The notes: a model not told the origin generated them from the letters alone. A stretch of DNA of 64,000 bases from Paraburkholderia sabiae (GCF_030412785.1 NZ_CP125295.1:1736001-1800000), one strand, 5' to 3'. Positions 16,870 to 26,394 are shown, numbered from the stretch's first letter. Numbers and translations are program-made.

Positions 16870-18384
16870 ATGAAGCTATTTGATTTCGCCGCCGCAGCGC
16901 GCGCCGATACCGTGACGCGCCGCCGGTTTTCTCATGTTTCCCGCGTCGGATCGATGCTGTCGCCGTTTGCGGCTGCGTTGACGGTGCTGCTCGCGGGCTG
17001 CACGGTCGGTCCCGACTACAACGGCGCGCCGTCCACGACGCACGCGACCAGCTTCAAGCGCGCGCCGGACGGCGCCGTATCGACTGCGCCCAGCGTCGCG
17101 GCATGGTGGATCGCACTCGGCGATCCGCAACTGACCGCATTGATCGACGCGGGCATCGCCAACAGCCCGGATCTGCGCGCCGCGCAGGCGCGCGTGCGCC
17201 AGGCGCGTGCGGGCCTCTCGCAGCAAAAGAGCAACGAGCTGCCGAAGGTCGGCGCGAGTGCGGCCTATCTGCGCACGCGCGAACCCGATCTGTCGTCGCT
17301 GAGCGGCAGCAGTTCCGGCTCGTCGGGCGGACGCGGTCCCGTTGCGCTGTATCTGGCGGGTTTCGATGCAAGCTGGGAACTCGATCTGTTCGGCGGCACG
17401 CGCCGCGCGGTCGAAGCGGCGTCGGCGGAAGCGGACGCATCGGAAGCGGATCTCGCCGACGCACATGTGCAACTCGCCGCCGAAATCGGCAGCGCGTATG
17501 TCGGCTTGCGCGATCAGCAGCAGCGCATGGCGATCGTGCGCAAGTCGGCGGAACTCGAAGAGCGCGTGCTGACGCTGACCGAGCAGCGGCGCGAGCGCGG
17601 CGTCGCCTCGCAACTGGATGTGGAACGCGTGCGCACGCAGGTCGAGAACACGCGCAATGCGCTCATTCCGCTCGATGCGCAGATTGCCGAATCGCTCGAC
17701 GAACTCGCCGTGCTCACGGGCCGCGAGCCCGGCGCACTCGACGACATGCTGAACGCGTCCGCGCCGCTGCCCGTGTTGCCGCAGACGATCGCCGTCGGCG
17801 ATCCGGCGCAATTGCTGCGTCGTCGTCCCGACGTGCGTGCGGCCGAGCGGCGGCTCGCGTCGCAGAGTGCGCAGATCGGCGAGCGCGAAGCGGACTGGTT
17901 TCCGAAGGTGACGCTGTTCGGCAGTTTGAGTTTCAGTGCTGCGGACCCGGGGCATCTGGTGCGCAAGAACAACTTCACGTGGCTCACGGTGCCGTATCTG
18001 CAATGGAACGCATTCGATTTCGGCCGCACGAAGGCGCGCGTCGATCAGTCGCGTGCCGCGTTCGACGAAGCGCAGGCGAAGTACGAAAGCACCGTGCTCG
18101 GCGCGCTGCGCGATGCCGACGTTGCGCTCTCGCGATACGGCCATGAGCGCGAGAACGTCGTCAGTCTGCGCACGGTCGAATCGTCCGCGACGCGTGCGGC
18201 GACCTTGACCGAACAGCGTTATCGCGCGGGCACGGCGACGGCGCTCGACTGGCTCGATACCGAGCGCACGCGCTATTCGGCGGAACAGAATCGCATCCAG
18301 AGCGGCGCGCAGCTGATCAAGGACTACGTGGCGTTGCAGAAGAGCCTTGGGCTCGGATGGGAAGGCATGGTGTCGGCGCAATAG
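16870..18384 (+). CDS. Outer-membrane efflux lipoprotein (NodT/OprM family)
   Basis: About 504 residues. VLLAGCTVGPDY is the lipobox and post-lipobox block of NodT-type outer-membrane factors. Two repeated helical halves carry ALYLAGFDASWELDLFGGTR and the conserved LLRRRPDVRAAERRLA and FPKVTLFGSLSF. The ATG at 16870 gives an unusually long pre-lipobox region (Cys-44); the internal ATG at 16954 (MLSPFAAAL) would give a normal signal peptide with Cys-16 and may be the true start. It is the last gene of the tripartite exporter operon and is followed by a bidirectional terminator. Confidence 0.92.
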   Translation: MKLFDFAAAARADTVTRRRFSHVSRVGSMLSPFAAALTVLLAGCTVGPDYNGAPSTTHATSFKRAPDGAVSTAPSVAAWWIALGDPQLTALIDAGIANSPDLRAAQARVRQARAGLSQQKSNELPKVGASAAYLRTREPDLSSLSGSSSGSSGGRGPVALYLAGFDASWELDLFGGTRRAVEAASAEADASEADLADAHVQLAAEIGSAYVGLRDQQQRMAIVRKSAELEERVLTLTEQRRERGVASQLDVERVRTQVENTRNALIPLDAQIAESLDELAVLTGREPGALDDMLNASAPLPVLPQTIAVGDPAQLLRRRPDVRAAERRLASQSAQIGEREADWFPKVTLFGSLSFSAADPGHLVRKNNFTWLTVPYLQWNAFDFGRTKARVDQSRAAFDEAQAKYESTVLGALRDADVALSRYGHERENVVSLRTVESSATRAATLTEQRYRAGTATALDWLDTERTRYSAEQNRIQSGAQLIKDYVALQKSLGLGWEGMVSAQ

Positions 18385-18409
18385 CCGCGCTGAACGCATC
18401 GCAATGAAA

Positions 18410-18445
18410 AACGCCACGACGTATTCAGCGTCGTGGCGTTTTTTA
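18410..18445. terminator. Bidirectional intrinsic terminator
   Basis: ACGCCACGACG and CGTCGTGGCGT form an 11-bp stem around a 7-base loop. It is followed by a T-run on the plus strand and preceded by an A-run, so it can serve both the exporter operon and the converging TAXI gene. Confidence 0.85.
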
Positions 18446-18467
18446 TGGCCGTTGCGCTAGCGCATTG

Positions 18468-19583
18468 TCACTTGCCGCACAGCAAAAGCAGACGTTCCTG
18501 ATCGGAGCACGGACGTTTGTTCGCTTTCGGCGCGGACGGCTGCTGTTGCTGCTGCACGGACGCCGACGTGTTGCCCGTCGACATTGACGCACGCCGCGCA
18601 ATGCACGAACGCAAGTGCCGTTCGATGGGCGGATAGTATTGCCAGCCTTTCGTGAGCGGCGGCAACTCGAGCTTCACCTGCTTCCACTTCGGATGGCCCT
18701 TTTCCTGAAGCGTGTCGAAGTTCTCGCACAGCGAATCGGCGAAACGGTTCAGATTGCTCACCGTGTCGCGCAGGCCGTAGTCGTAGGTGACGAGAAAGGC
18801 CTTCACGGTCAGCGTCGGCACGTCGTCTTTCAGCCAGTTCGGATAGCTGCTCTGGCGGATCGTCGCGGGAAAATAGGTTTCCTTCGCGCGCGTCGTTTCG
18901 GACACGTTCGGATCGAGACGCAGAATGCGGATCTGCGAAAGCAGATCGGGATTCATGTCGGTGAAGAGTTTGGCCGGCTGTCCCGCGACGATCACGGCCA
19001 CGTCGATCTTCTTCACGACGAGCGCGGCAATCGCGTCTTCGTTCGAAAGGCTCTGCACGTTCTGTTCGGGAATGGCCTGGTTGAACATCAAATGGTAGAG
19101 CGTGGTCGCCGATTGCGCGGTGCCGCTACCGATCGGGCCGATGCTGATGACTTTGTCCTTGATCTCGTTGATCGTCTTCATCGGCGAGTCGTTGCGCACG
19201 ACGAAGTAGATCTCTTCGTTATAGAGCGGCATGATGAGGCGCAGCGGACGGATCGTCGTGCCCGCGTCGGCGTTGCCCGAATTCGCCATGTCGAGATAAG
19301 CCTGATACACATCCGATTGCACGAGCGCGAGCTTGACGCCCGGCTCGAAACGCATGCGCTGCACGTTCTCTGCGGAACCCTTCGACGGCATCACTTCGAG
19401 GTCGATTCCGGCCGGCTGCGCGACATATTTCGCGAGGTCCGCGCCGATCTGGATATAGGTGCCGCGCTCCTGTCCCGTGACGATCTTGTAGTGCGCGCTG
19501 GTTGCGGGCGTAGCAGCCACGACCAGCGACGCGATCAATAAGCTCAACAGTGCCGTCAATCCCGTCAGTATTGTTTTGAGCAT
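18468..19583 (-). CDS. TAXI family solute-binding protein
   Basis: A 371-residue secreted protein. A signal peptide (LTALLSLLIASLVVAATPA) is followed by YKIVTGQERGTYIQIGADLAKYV, the family's opening, then KGSAENVQRMRFEPGVKLALVQSD and ISIGPIGSGTAQSATTLY. These match the TAXI group of TRAP-transporter periplasmic receptors, whose ligands include glutamate-like or organic acids. The C-terminal 45 residues contain a Gln-rich run and two Cys and are an unusual extension. No TRAP membrane subunit genes are adjacent, so it may be an orphan receptor or work with the zinc-ribbon membrane protein encoded upstream. Confidence 0.85.
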   Translation of the reverse strand: MLKTILTGLTALLSLLIASLVVAATPATSAHYKIVTGQERGTYIQIGADLAKYVAQPAGIDLEVMPSKGSAENVQRMRFEPGVKLALVQSDVYQAYLDMANSGNADAGTTIRPLRLIMPLYNEEIYFVVRNDSPMKTINEIKDKVISIGPIGSGTAQSATTLYHLMFNQAIPEQNVQSLSNEDAIAALVVKKIDVAVIVAGQPAKLFTDMNPDLLSQIRILRLDPNVSETTRAKETYFPATIRQSSYPNWLKDDVPTLTVKAFLVTYDYGLRDTVSNLNRFADSLCENFDTLQEKGHPKWKQVKLELPPLTKGWQYYPPIERHLRSCIARRASMSTGNTSASVQQQQQPSAPKANKRPCSDQERLLLLCGK

Positions 19584-19701
19584 GGTCGACCTACCTTATG
19601 GTGTGTTGAACAGCATGCGCCAACGGCTGACGCGCATGTTCCGTTACATCAGGCATTGCAATACGTTGAGTAGCTTCGTTTTCTCGATTGCGTGACGTGC
19701 T

Positions 19702-20838
19702 CTACTGTTTGTTCGCTGACGCAGGCTGCTGCTTCCAGCCCGATTCGCGGATCGCGCGCATCTGCGCGTCGATGCCGCTGACGGCGCTCGCCCCGTTGCC
19801 GGCGACCGTATTCGTTGCTGCCGTATTTGCTGTCGCATTCGCCGCTGTGGTGTTGTTGACGGGCACGGCGGGCGTTGTGTTCGCCTTCGTCGTCGTGGCA
19901 GCGCGTTGCGAAGAAGTGGCTGCGCTGGTCAACGGCTTCCATCCCGTCGACAGAATCACGCGTTCGAGCAACGCTTGCGCATCGACGCTGGTGACATCGA
20001 TGGCGAGTGCCTGCGATGCACGGTCGCGTACGCAGCTCCATAGCTTGTCTTTGGCACAGGTGTTCGCAACGCCTAACGCAGCATCGCGTTTGTTCTCGCG
20101 ATCCTTCAGATCGCTTTGCATCTGCAGTGCTTCCGAGTTGTTCGGCTCGATGGAAAGCGCATCGGATAGCGCGGTCTTCGCGTCCGCGAGACTGTTGTGC
20201 ATGAGACCTGCACGCGCCGCGCGCAATGCATCGGGCACATCGCGATAGTGCTGTACCGCGCGCGGCTTCGGCGGCGCGATGGGTACGACAGGCGCGATGA
20301 CTGCAACGGATGCAGCAGGCGTCTTCGAGACGGGCACGTTCGTTACGTTGGCAGTCGGCAGATTGCGTGCCGTCGGCGGCGGTGTATACGGTGAAATAGA
20401 TCCGCCCACCGTGCTCGCGCTATTCGTCGGCTCGTCGCTGCCTGTGTCCTGTCGATGGTTGTCGCCCAGCAGCAGATAGCCCGCATAACCGAGCGCGACG
20501 ATGAACAGCATCAGCACGACGCCTTTCGTGAAGATCCAGCGGCCGGCCGTTTGCCAGAGCGGATGCGGGACGTCGAGGGGTGGAATCGGTATGTCGGGCG
20601 AAACGAGCGGCGCGAGGCCTGCGCCGCCCTCTGCGGCGAGGTCGGCGGCAAGGCCGACAGGCGCGGACGATTGCGTCTCGACAGCGCGCAGTTGCGTGCC
20701 GGCGCGCTTGCGCTGAACAGGCTCGAGTGGATGGTCGGCGCCGCAGTACGGACAGAAATCGACATGCTGGTACAGCACGCCGCCGCAACGTGTACACGGC
20801 GTTGGAAAACCCTGGGCAGGTGACGTTTCAGCAGACAT
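19702..20838 (-). CDS. Zinc-ribbon, single-pass membrane protein with TPR-like domain
   Basis: About 378 residues. The N-terminus has a Cys4 zinc ribbon, CTRC at residues 15-18 and CPYC at 29-32. A Pro-rich linker is followed by one transmembrane helix (VVLMLFIVALGYAGYLLLG, about residues 107-125), then a Pro/Thr-rich spacer, a helical TPR-like part (ALRAARAGLMHNSLADAKTAL, ALSIEPNNSEALQMQ) and an Asn/Thr/Ala-rich low-complexity tail. The start at 20838 gives MSAETSPAQG. It lies 118 bp upstream of the TAXI gene on the same strand. The function is not recognised; the layout suggests a membrane-tethered scaffold. Confidence 0.75.
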   Translation of the reverse strand: MSAETSPAQGFPTPCTRCGGVLYQHVDFCPYCGADHPLEPVQRKRAGTQLRAVETQSSAPVGLAADLAAEGGAGLAPLVSPDIPIPPLDVPHPLWQTAGRWIFTKGVVLMLFIVALGYAGYLLLGDNHRQDTGSDEPTNSASTVGGSISPYTPPPTARNLPTANVTNVPVSKTPAASVAVIAPVVPIAPPKPRAVQHYRDVPDALRAARAGLMHNSLADAKTALSDALSIEPNNSEALQMQSDLKDRENKRDAALGVANTCAKDKLWSCVRDRASQALAIDVTSVDAQALLERVILSTGWKPLTSAATSSQRAATTTKANTTPAVPVNNTTAANATANTAATNTVAGNGASAVSGIDAQMRAIRESGWKQQPASANKQ

Positions 20839-21273
20839 GCTTAACCCCAACCAGTTGGATGCGATGCCATTTCGGCATGCTCAGGATCGAAGTTGAAGCA
20901 AACTCGCAGTTGGCGGAACTCGCGATCCACATGCGCTGGGTAGCGGCCGGCCCAGTCGTTTCATTACGGGGCCGCTGTGTGTGCCAATATGGTTTCTTTC
21001 GTTCGTCGCGTCAATCGACGTTGTTACCTATCGCACACAAATGCGCCGCAATTTCAGGGGGAAAACGATGGCGCATCAGGGTTTTTGCATAGACGCGAAT
21101 ACAACGCAGCAGCGCATGAATTAATCATAGGAAACGCCGTCCTCAAACAAAAGGCCGGCGCTTATCAAGGCCGGCCTGTCAATGTGTGGAGTACGTCGAT
21201 AATAGATTGCACGCCTTTCGTGCATGCAACGACGCGTGTGCGTTTGCTAGCGTTTGTCCGTTTTCGACGGGCT
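20839..21273. other. 435-bp intergenic region, no gene seen
   Basis: It holds the promoter of the zinc-ribbon gene on one side and the terminator of the MFS gene on the other. A plus-strand frame from 20977 to 21306 has no family resemblance and runs through the terminator hairpin, so it is not called. Confidence 0.6.
21143..21177 (-). terminator. Intrinsic terminator of the DHA2 exporter gene
   Basis: AGGCCGGC (21152-21159) pairs with GCCGGCCT (21170-21177). Read on the minus strand the hairpin is followed by TTTTGTTTG, about 100 bp after the exporter stop codon. Confidence 0.75.
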
Positions 21274-22782
21274 TTAGTGCTGGCGCAGCGGATGATCTCT
21301 CAGTAGCCATGCAAGCGCGAACGCGAGCACCACGACGCATGCCGCAACGATGTACACCGTATGCAAAGCGCCTGCGAATGCTTGCAGATAATCGTTGCGA
21401 AGTACTTCCGGCAAGTGGTGAATGGCAGTGGGTCCGAGTGCATGCGGCAATTCGGTGTCGGCGGGAATCAGCGCTTGCAGACGCGCGCTCAGTCCATTCG
21501 AAAACACTGCGCCGAATGCCGCGACGCCGACCGATCCACCAATCGAACGAAACAGCGTAGCGCCCGACGTCGCCGTGCCGAGATGCTTGAACGGCACTGC
21601 GTTTTGCACGGCGAGAATCAGCACCTGCATCACCATGCCGAGTCCGCAACCGAGCACGGCCATGTACGCGTACATCACGTGAACGGGCGTCGTGAGTTTG
21701 AGCGTAGTGAGCAGCACCATCGCCACGCCGACGAGGAACGTGCCCATGATCGGGAAGATCCGGTACTTGCCGATACGGCTGATGATGCGTCCCGTGACGA
21801 TCGACATCAGCAGCACGCCGCCCATCATCGGCAGCATTTGCATGCCCGCTTGCGACGGCGTGGAATTCTTCACCACTTGCAGATACATCGGCAAAAACGT
21901 CACCGATCCGAACAGCGATACGCCAACGATAAAACCGATCGCGCTCGACAGCAGGAAGGTGCGGTCGCGGAACAGTTCGAGCGGCATGATCGGTTCGACG
22001 GCGAGACGCTCTTCATAGATGAATCCGCCGATGCAGATGAACGCAAGCAGCAGCGTGCCCCACAGTTGCGGCGACGTCCACGGCAACACCGTGCCGCCCT
22101 GGCTCGTGAACAGGATCACGCAGGTGAGGGCACCCGCGAGAAAGGCCGCGCCCATGTAGTCGATGGTGTGCTTCACCTGCGCCACACGCGGCTTGAACAC
22201 GGCGCCGATCACGAGCAGCGCAGCAATGCCGAGCGGCACGTTGATGTAAAAAATCCAGCGCCACGACAGATGGTCGACGAGAAAGCCGCCCATCATCGGA
22301 CCGATCACCGTGGCAAGACCGAACACGCCGCCGAATACGCCTTGATAGCGGCCGCGTTCCGCAGGCGGAATCACGTCACCGATCGCGGCCATTGTGATGA
22401 CGAGCAATCCGCCGCCGCCGAGTCCTTGCAGCGCGCGCAGCAGGATCAGCTGTGTCATGTTCTGCGCGACGCCGCAGAGCGCGGAGCCGATCAGGAACAG
22501 CACGATCGCCGTCTGCAATACGATCTTGCGGCCGAACAGGTCGCCGAACTTGCCGTACAACGGCACGACGATCGTCGACGTCAGCAGATAGGCCGTCACG
22601 ACCCACGACAGGCTGTCGAGACCGCCGAGTTCGCCGACGATGGTCGGCAGCGCGGTCGACACGATGGTCTGGTCGAGCGCGGCGAGCAGCATCACCAGCA
22701 GCAGCGCGGGAAACAGCACGCGCAAGGACGGGCGATCGCTGGTTGCGGGCGCGGCGTCGACGGTGAGAGTGGGGCTGTCCAT
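21274..22782 (-). CDS. DHA2 family MFS multidrug exporter
   Basis: About 502 residues with fourteen predicted transmembrane helices. [19 protein letters not shown] is motif D1, [13 protein letters not shown] motif [15 protein letters not shown] motif B and [20 protein letters not shown] motif C plus the DHA2 helix 6 block. The ATG at 22782 is used; the earlier TTG-initiated frame adds only seven residues. It is divergent from a TetR gene 89 bp away, an arrangement usual for drug-inducible pumps. It lacks an adaptor gene, so it probably exports to the periplasm on its own. Substrates unknown. Confidence 0.93.
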   Translation of the reverse strand: MDSPTLTVDAAPATSDRPSLRVLFPALLLVMLLAALDQTIVSTALPTIVGELGGLDSLSWVVTAYLLTSTIVVPLYGKFGDLFGRKIVLQTAIVLFLIGSALCGVAQNMTQLILLRALQGLGGGGLLVITMAAIGDVIPPAERGRYQGVFGGVFGLATVIGPMMGGFLVDHLSWRWIFYINVPLGIAALLVIGAVFKPRVAQVKHTIDYMGAAFLAGALTCVILFTSQGGTVLPWTSPQLWGTLLLAFICIGGFIYEERLAVEPIMPLELFRDRTFLLSSAIGFIVGVSLFGSVTFLPMYLQVVKNSTPSQAGMQMLPMMGGVLLMSIVTGRIISRIGKYRIFPIMGTFLVGVAMVLLTTLKLTTPVHVMYAYMAVLGCGLGMVMQVLILAVQNAVPFKHLGTATSGATLFRSIGGSVGVAAFGAVFSNGLSARLQALIPADTELPHALGPTAIHHLPEVLRNDYLQAFAGALHTVYIVAACVVVLAFALAWLLRDHPLRQH

Positions 22783-22814
22783 GTTGGATTCCGTTGCTTT
22801 CAAGTTGCCTTGAA

Positions 22815-22836
22815 ATTAATTAACACGCAGATTAAT
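22815..22836. promoter_or_regulatory. Candidate TetR operator between exporter and regulator
   Basis: Two copies of the self-complementary hexamer ATTAAT (22815-22820 and 22831-22836) are spaced 16 bp centre to centre in the 89-bp divergent spacer. The spacing places them on nearly the same helix face. Confidence 0.45.
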
Positions 22837-22871
22837 ATATGCCTTATTCCAGTGTTCGTCAAATACAGGTC

Positions 22872-23600
22872 ATGGCAAGGAAAGCAGCAGGGGATTCGGG
22901 TCAGATGGAGCGTGTGTCGCAGACTGGCGACGGTGACGCAGCGGTAGAGCCGCCCGTGGCATCCGTCGCCCGCAGGCCAGGCCGGCCGTCCGGCAGCGGG
23001 CGCGGCCCGGAACAGCGCGCCCGTTTGCTGGACGCGGCGCTCGCGCTGTTCGCGCGGCAGGGCATCGTCGATACGACGCTCGGGCAGGTCGCGCGCGAGG
23101 CCGGTTTCACGCCCGCGATGATGCATTACTACTTCAAGACGCGCGACCAGCTGCTCGACGTGCTGATCGACGAGCGTTTTCTGCCGTTGCGCGCGCGGCT
23201 CAGCGGTTCGTTTCAGGCGCATCCCGACGATCCCGTCGCGGCCATCACGCTGCTCGCTGAACGGCTCGTCGAGGTGGCGGGCGACTATCCGTGGTTCCCG
23301 TCGCTGTGGATCCGCGAAGTGATCAGCGAAGGCGGCCTGCTCAAGCAGCGCATGCACGAACGTTTCGGCGACGCGAACCAGAAGAGCGGCATCGCGTACA
23401 TCGAGCAATGGCAGAAGGACGGCAAGATCAACGCGGCACTGGAGCCGTCGCTGGTGTTTCTGTCGGTGATCGGTCTGACGATTCTGCCGCTCGCCACGTC
23501 GTCGATGTGGCGCAACGATCCGGCACGCCGCAAGCTCACAGCCGCCGATATCGCGCGTCATGCCGTTGCGCTGCTGACGCATGGCGTCGCACGCACCTGA
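22872..23600 (+). CDS. TetR/AcrR family regulator
   Basis: About 242 residues. RARLLDAALALFARQGI, TLGQVAREAGFTPAMMHYYF and KTRDQLLDVLIDER form the TetR helix-turn-helix. It is preceded by a 45-residue disordered stretch with a basic AT-hook-like patch (RRPGRPSGSGRG). The C-terminal domain contains WFPSLWIREVISEGGLL, found in YfiR/CecR-like regulators. The ATG at 22872 is one of several possible starts. It is divergent from the DHA2 exporter and probably controls it. Confidence 0.88.
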   Translation: MARKAAGDSGQMERVSQTGDGDAAVEPPVASVARRPGRPSGSGRGPEQRARLLDAALALFARQGIVDTTLGQVAREAGFTPAMMHYYFKTRDQLLDVLIDERFLPLRARLSGSFQAHPDDPVAAITLLAERLVEVAGDYPWFPSLWIREVISEGGLLKQRMHERFGDANQKSGIAYIEQWQKDGKINAALEPSLVFLSVIGLTILPLATSSMWRNDPARRKLTAADIARHAVALLTHGVART

Positions 23601-23994
23601 GGCTACCTCCGGCAAAATCTCGTCCAGGCGGCACGCATTGTGCTTCATGCTATGCGTTTCGCAAGTCTGCCTTCGGACGGTCACGCAAGCGCCTTGCGCC
23701 ATCGTCAAGATGGCGCGGTGCCATTGGGCGTCAACGTGTATGCCGAAGCGGACAAGCGCACAGTGACGTGCAACTCGACGGGTAAAATCGAGTCCGAGTT
23801 GTGGACATGCGCCGCGCTCCGAGTTGTGGACATGCGCCGCGCAACCGCGCGCGCAGTGACGAATTCGCGAAACAGGGTAGATGGGTGGACGAACAGCGCG
23901 TCCGTCATCCGTTGGTAAGAACGTGCATACGAGAGTAGAAACGTTGAACTGTTTTCCGCTGCCGGTGCTGGCGCGGTACATCAAGCGTTAAATC
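23601..23994. other. 394-bp intergenic region with a perfect tandem duplication
   Basis: No gene is recognised between the TetR gene and the response regulator. The only structure seen is the 25-bp tandem duplication at 23793-23842. Confidence 0.6.
23793..23842. repeat. Perfect 25-bp tandem duplication
   Basis: Two identical adjacent 25-mers at 23793-23817 and 23818-23842, each beginning TCCGAGTTGTGGACATGCG, with no mismatch. This suggests a recent slippage or duplication event, or a repeated regulator site. Confidence 0.9.
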
Positions 23995-24459
23995 ATGACC
24001 ACGTCAGAATGCATAACCAGATTTTCAAGCAATAACATCAAGATGAACGGAGTATTGAGGCTCGATCAGGCCACGATCGTGCTCGTTGAAGACGACCCGC
24101 AAAACAGGGAATCGTTGAAGATTCTGCTCGAATCGGAAGGGGCGAACGTCATCGCCGTGGCGGATGCGGAAGAGGGTGTCGAAGCGGCTGTGCGGGCGTT
24201 GCCCGACGCCGTCGTCTGCGATCTCGATCTGCCCGCGATGGACGGCTTTTATCTGATTCAACGCGTGCGGGATCACGAGATTCGCGGCGATCATTCCCCT
24301 TCGGTCGCAGTGGCCCTCACGGGCCATACCGATGAAGCCTACCGGCTGCGCAGCATCGGCGAAGGATTCCAGCATTTCATGACGAAGCCGGCGCCGCCCG
24401 AGGCGCTGGTGACGCTGTTGCACGATGCGATAGGCGCGCGCGCCGCCGGTTTGACCTGA
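23995..24459 (+). CDS. Single-domain response regulator (REC only)
   Basis: A protein of up to 154 residues consisting of one receiver domain. TIVLVEDDPQNRESL has the acidic pair, VVCDLDLPAMDG the phosphorylated Asp, VALTGHTDEA the Thr and FMTKPAPP the conserved Lys. There is no output domain, so it acts by protein contact. The start is uncertain: an ATG at 24043 (MNGVLRLDQ) would give 138 residues and remove an unconserved N-terminus. No cognate kinase gene is adjacent. Related FixJ/CheY-like orphans often sit beside hybrid kinases elsewhere in the genome. Confidence 0.88.
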   Translation: MTTSECITRFSSNNIKMNGVLRLDQATIVLVEDDPQNRESLKILLESEGANVIAVADAEEGVEAAVRALPDAVVCDLDLPAMDGFYLIQRVRDHEIRGDHSPSVAVALTGHTDEAYRLRSIGEGFQHFMTKPAPPEALVTLLHDAIGARAAGLT

Positions 24460-24500
24460 CGCTCGAAGCGCGGCGCTTTTGTCGGTTCTTTGCGGGCAAT

Positions 24501-25082
24501 TCAGCTGCCGGCGGCTTGCGCCGCCTGGCACGCGGAACACAGTCCTTTCAGCTCGATTCCGTCGCCGGCGAGCCGGTATCCCGCGTTTTCGATTTGCGCG
24601 ACGAGCGCCTCGCGCAGCGCCGGCTGATGCAGTTCGGTGACGTTCCCGCATTGCTGGCACACGACGAGAATGCCGTGCTGGCATTGCGTCAGATCGTGGC
24701 AGACGGCGAACGCGTTGATCGACTCGATCTTGTGCACGAGTCCCGCCGACAGCAGAAAGTCGAGCGCGCGATACACGGTGGGCGGCGCGGAGCCGGGGTG
24801 AATCTGGCGCATGTCGTCGAGCAGCGAATACGCCTTGGTGGCGCGGCCCGACGTCAGCAGAAGCTCCAGCACCTTGCGGCGGATCGGCGTGAGTTTTTCG
24901 CCGCGTTCGCGGCAATATTCTTCGGCCAGCGCGAGCGCCGCTTCGGGGGAAGCGGGCGTGCCGTGTGCATTGTCATGATGCGGGTCGTGCTCATGCGAAT
25001 GGTCATGACCCGCGGCATGCGCGTGATGCGCATCTTCCCGTGCAGCGGAGGCGGCGGCAGCAGTTGGCTTGGCGTTTTTCAT
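24501..25082 (-). CDS. zur: Fur family zinc uptake regulator Zur
   Basis: A 193-residue Fur-family repressor. The DNA-binding part contains YCRERGEKLTPIRRKVLELL and PGSAPPTVYRALDFL, characteristic of Zur, and the dimerisation domain has HKIESINAFAVCHD, CQQCGNVTEL and GLCSACQAA, with the two CxxC pairs of the structural zinc site. The N-terminus has a His-rich extension of about 25 residues (HHAHAAGHDHSHEHDPHH) that could bind extra metal. No znuABC genes lie in the window. The call as Zur rather than Fur or PerR rests on the PxRxxVL and CxxC patterns. Confidence 0.88.
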   Translation of the reverse strand: MKNAKPTAAAASAAREDAHHAHAAGHDHSHEHDPHHDNAHGTPASPEAALALAEEYCRERGEKLTPIRRKVLELLLTSGRATKAYSLLDDMRQIHPGSAPPTVYRALDFLLSAGLVHKIESINAFAVCHDLTQCQHGILVVCQQCGNVTELHQPALREALVAQIENAGYRLAGDGIELKGLCSACQAAQAAGS

Positions 25083-25136
25083 CCGCTGATTATACGGTTC
25101 ATCCCGCCTGGATAGCCCGCCGGCAAGCGAGGCGCG

Positions 25137-25763
25137 TCAGTCGAGCTTCGCGTCGAAGCCGCGCTTCACGCCGGGACGTTCGAACAGCGTCTCGTACCAG
25201 CGCTTCACGTTCGGATACTCGGCGAGATCGACCTTATGGCGCTCGTGCCGCCACGCCCAGCCGAGAATCGCGAAGTCTGCAATCGACAGCTCACCCGCCA
25301 CGTACTCCGTCTTGCCGAGCCGCGCATCGAGCACCGAATACAGCCGCCGCGTTTCCGTCGAAAAGCGCTTCAGGCCGTAGCGTTTGTCGTCCTCGGATGC
25401 GAGCGCCGCGAAGTGATGCACCTGGCCCGGCATCGGTCCGAAACCGCCCATCTGCCACATCAGCCATTCGAGCACAGGCACGCGGTCACGCAGGCTCTTC
25501 GGCAGAAATTTGCCCGTTTTCTCGCCGAGATACAGCAGGATCGCGCCCGATTCGAACACGCTGATCGGCTGGCCGTCCGGCCCGGCGGGATCGACGATCG
25601 CGGGAATCTTGTTGTTCGGGCTGATCGCGAGGAAGTCGGGATCGAACTGCTCGTCCTTCGTGATGTTGATCGGCCGCACGACGTACGGCAGTTCCATTTC
25701 CTCGAGCGCGACGCTGATCTTGCGACCGTTCGGCGTGCCCCATGCGTAAAGCGAGATGGTCAT
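25137..25763 (-). CDS. Glutathione S-transferase, YfcG/YghU-like (nu class)
   Basis: A 208-residue GST. TPNGRKISVALEE is the nu-class active-site helix, where Thr/Asn rather than Tyr or Cys contact glutathione. NKIPAIVDP carries the cis-Pro and SVFESGAILLYLGEKTG the Glu/Ser gamma-glutamyl site. WLMWQMGGFGPMPGQVHHF is typical of the YfcG disulfide-bond oxidoreductase group. It follows the second GST gene by 4 bp and is certainly co-transcribed with it. Likely roles are glutathione disulfide reduction or peroxide handling. Confidence 0.93.
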   Translation of the reverse strand: MTISLYAWGTPNGRKISVALEEMELPYVVRPINITKDEQFDPDFLAISPNNKIPAIVDPAGPDGQPISVFESGAILLYLGEKTGKFLPKSLRDRVPVLEWLMWQMGGFGPMPGQVHHFAALASEDDKRYGLKRFSTETRRLYSVLDARLGKTEYVAGELSIADFAILGWAWRHERHKVDLAEYPNVKRWYETLFERPGVKRGFDAKLD

Positions 25764-25767
25764 GATG

Positions 25768-26394
25768 TCAGGTCAGATCGAAGTCGATGTATTGCTTGAA
25801 GCCCGAGCGGGTGGCGAGCCGCAGATACCAGCGTTCCAGATTGGGCAGTGACGGACGATCGACGCCCGGCAGCCCGAACCAGCGCTTCGCATACGCGCCG
25901 AGCACGACATCGGCGAGCGTGAACTTCTCGCCTTCGATAAAGAAGCGCCCTTGCAGCTGTGCGTCGAGCATCTTCCACAGCATTGCGACGTTCTCGATGT
26001 CGGCGGCGAGCTTCACGTTATCGCGCTGCTCCGCCGGCGTGCGCACGATGGCCCAGAACACGGGGCGCTCGGCGGGCTGCAGCGTGGTCAGCGACCAGTC
26101 GAGCCAGCGGTCGATGCTGGCGCGCGCCTTCGGTTCCTCAGGGTAGAGCAGGCTGGATGCGCCGTACTGCATCGCCAGATAGCGCAGGATCGAGTTCGAT
26201 TCCCACAGCACGTAGTCGCCGTCGACGAGCGTCGGCACCTTGCCTGTCGGGTTCATCTCGAGATATTCGGGCTCGTCGTTGCGGCCGAACTGCAGGCCGG
26301 CGTCGATGCGGTTGTAGGGTAGGACCAGTTCGTCGCATACCCACAGGACTTTCTGCACGTTGACCGAGTTTGCGCGTCCCCAAACTGTAATCAT
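25768..26394 (-). CDS. Glutathione S-transferase
   Basis: A 208-residue GST beginning ITVWGRANSVNVQKVLWVCDEL, the bacterial group with Ser/Asn at the glutathione thiol site. NPTGKVPTLVDGDYVLWESNSILRYLA contains the cis-Pro and the Glu-Ser pair; the C-terminal helix domain has FTLADVVLGAYAKRWF with the N-capping box. It is the first gene of a two-GST operon and reads into the YfcG-like gene 4 bp later. Substrate unknown. Confidence 0.92.
   Translation of the reverse strand: MITVWGRANSVNVQKVLWVCDELVLPYNRIDAGLQFGRNDEPEYLEMNPTGKVPTLVDGDYVLWESNSILRYLAMQYGASSLLYPEEPKARASIDRWLDWSLTTLQPAERPVFWAIVRTPAEQRDNVKLAADIENVAMLWKMLDAQLQGRFFIEGEKFTLADVVLGAYAKRWFGLPGVDRPSLPNLERWYLRLATRSGFKQYIDFDLT

Noticed and set aside
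20977..21306. A 109-codon plus-strand frame in the gap before the DHA2 exporter
   Set aside because: It runs through the exporter's terminator and has no recognisable domain.
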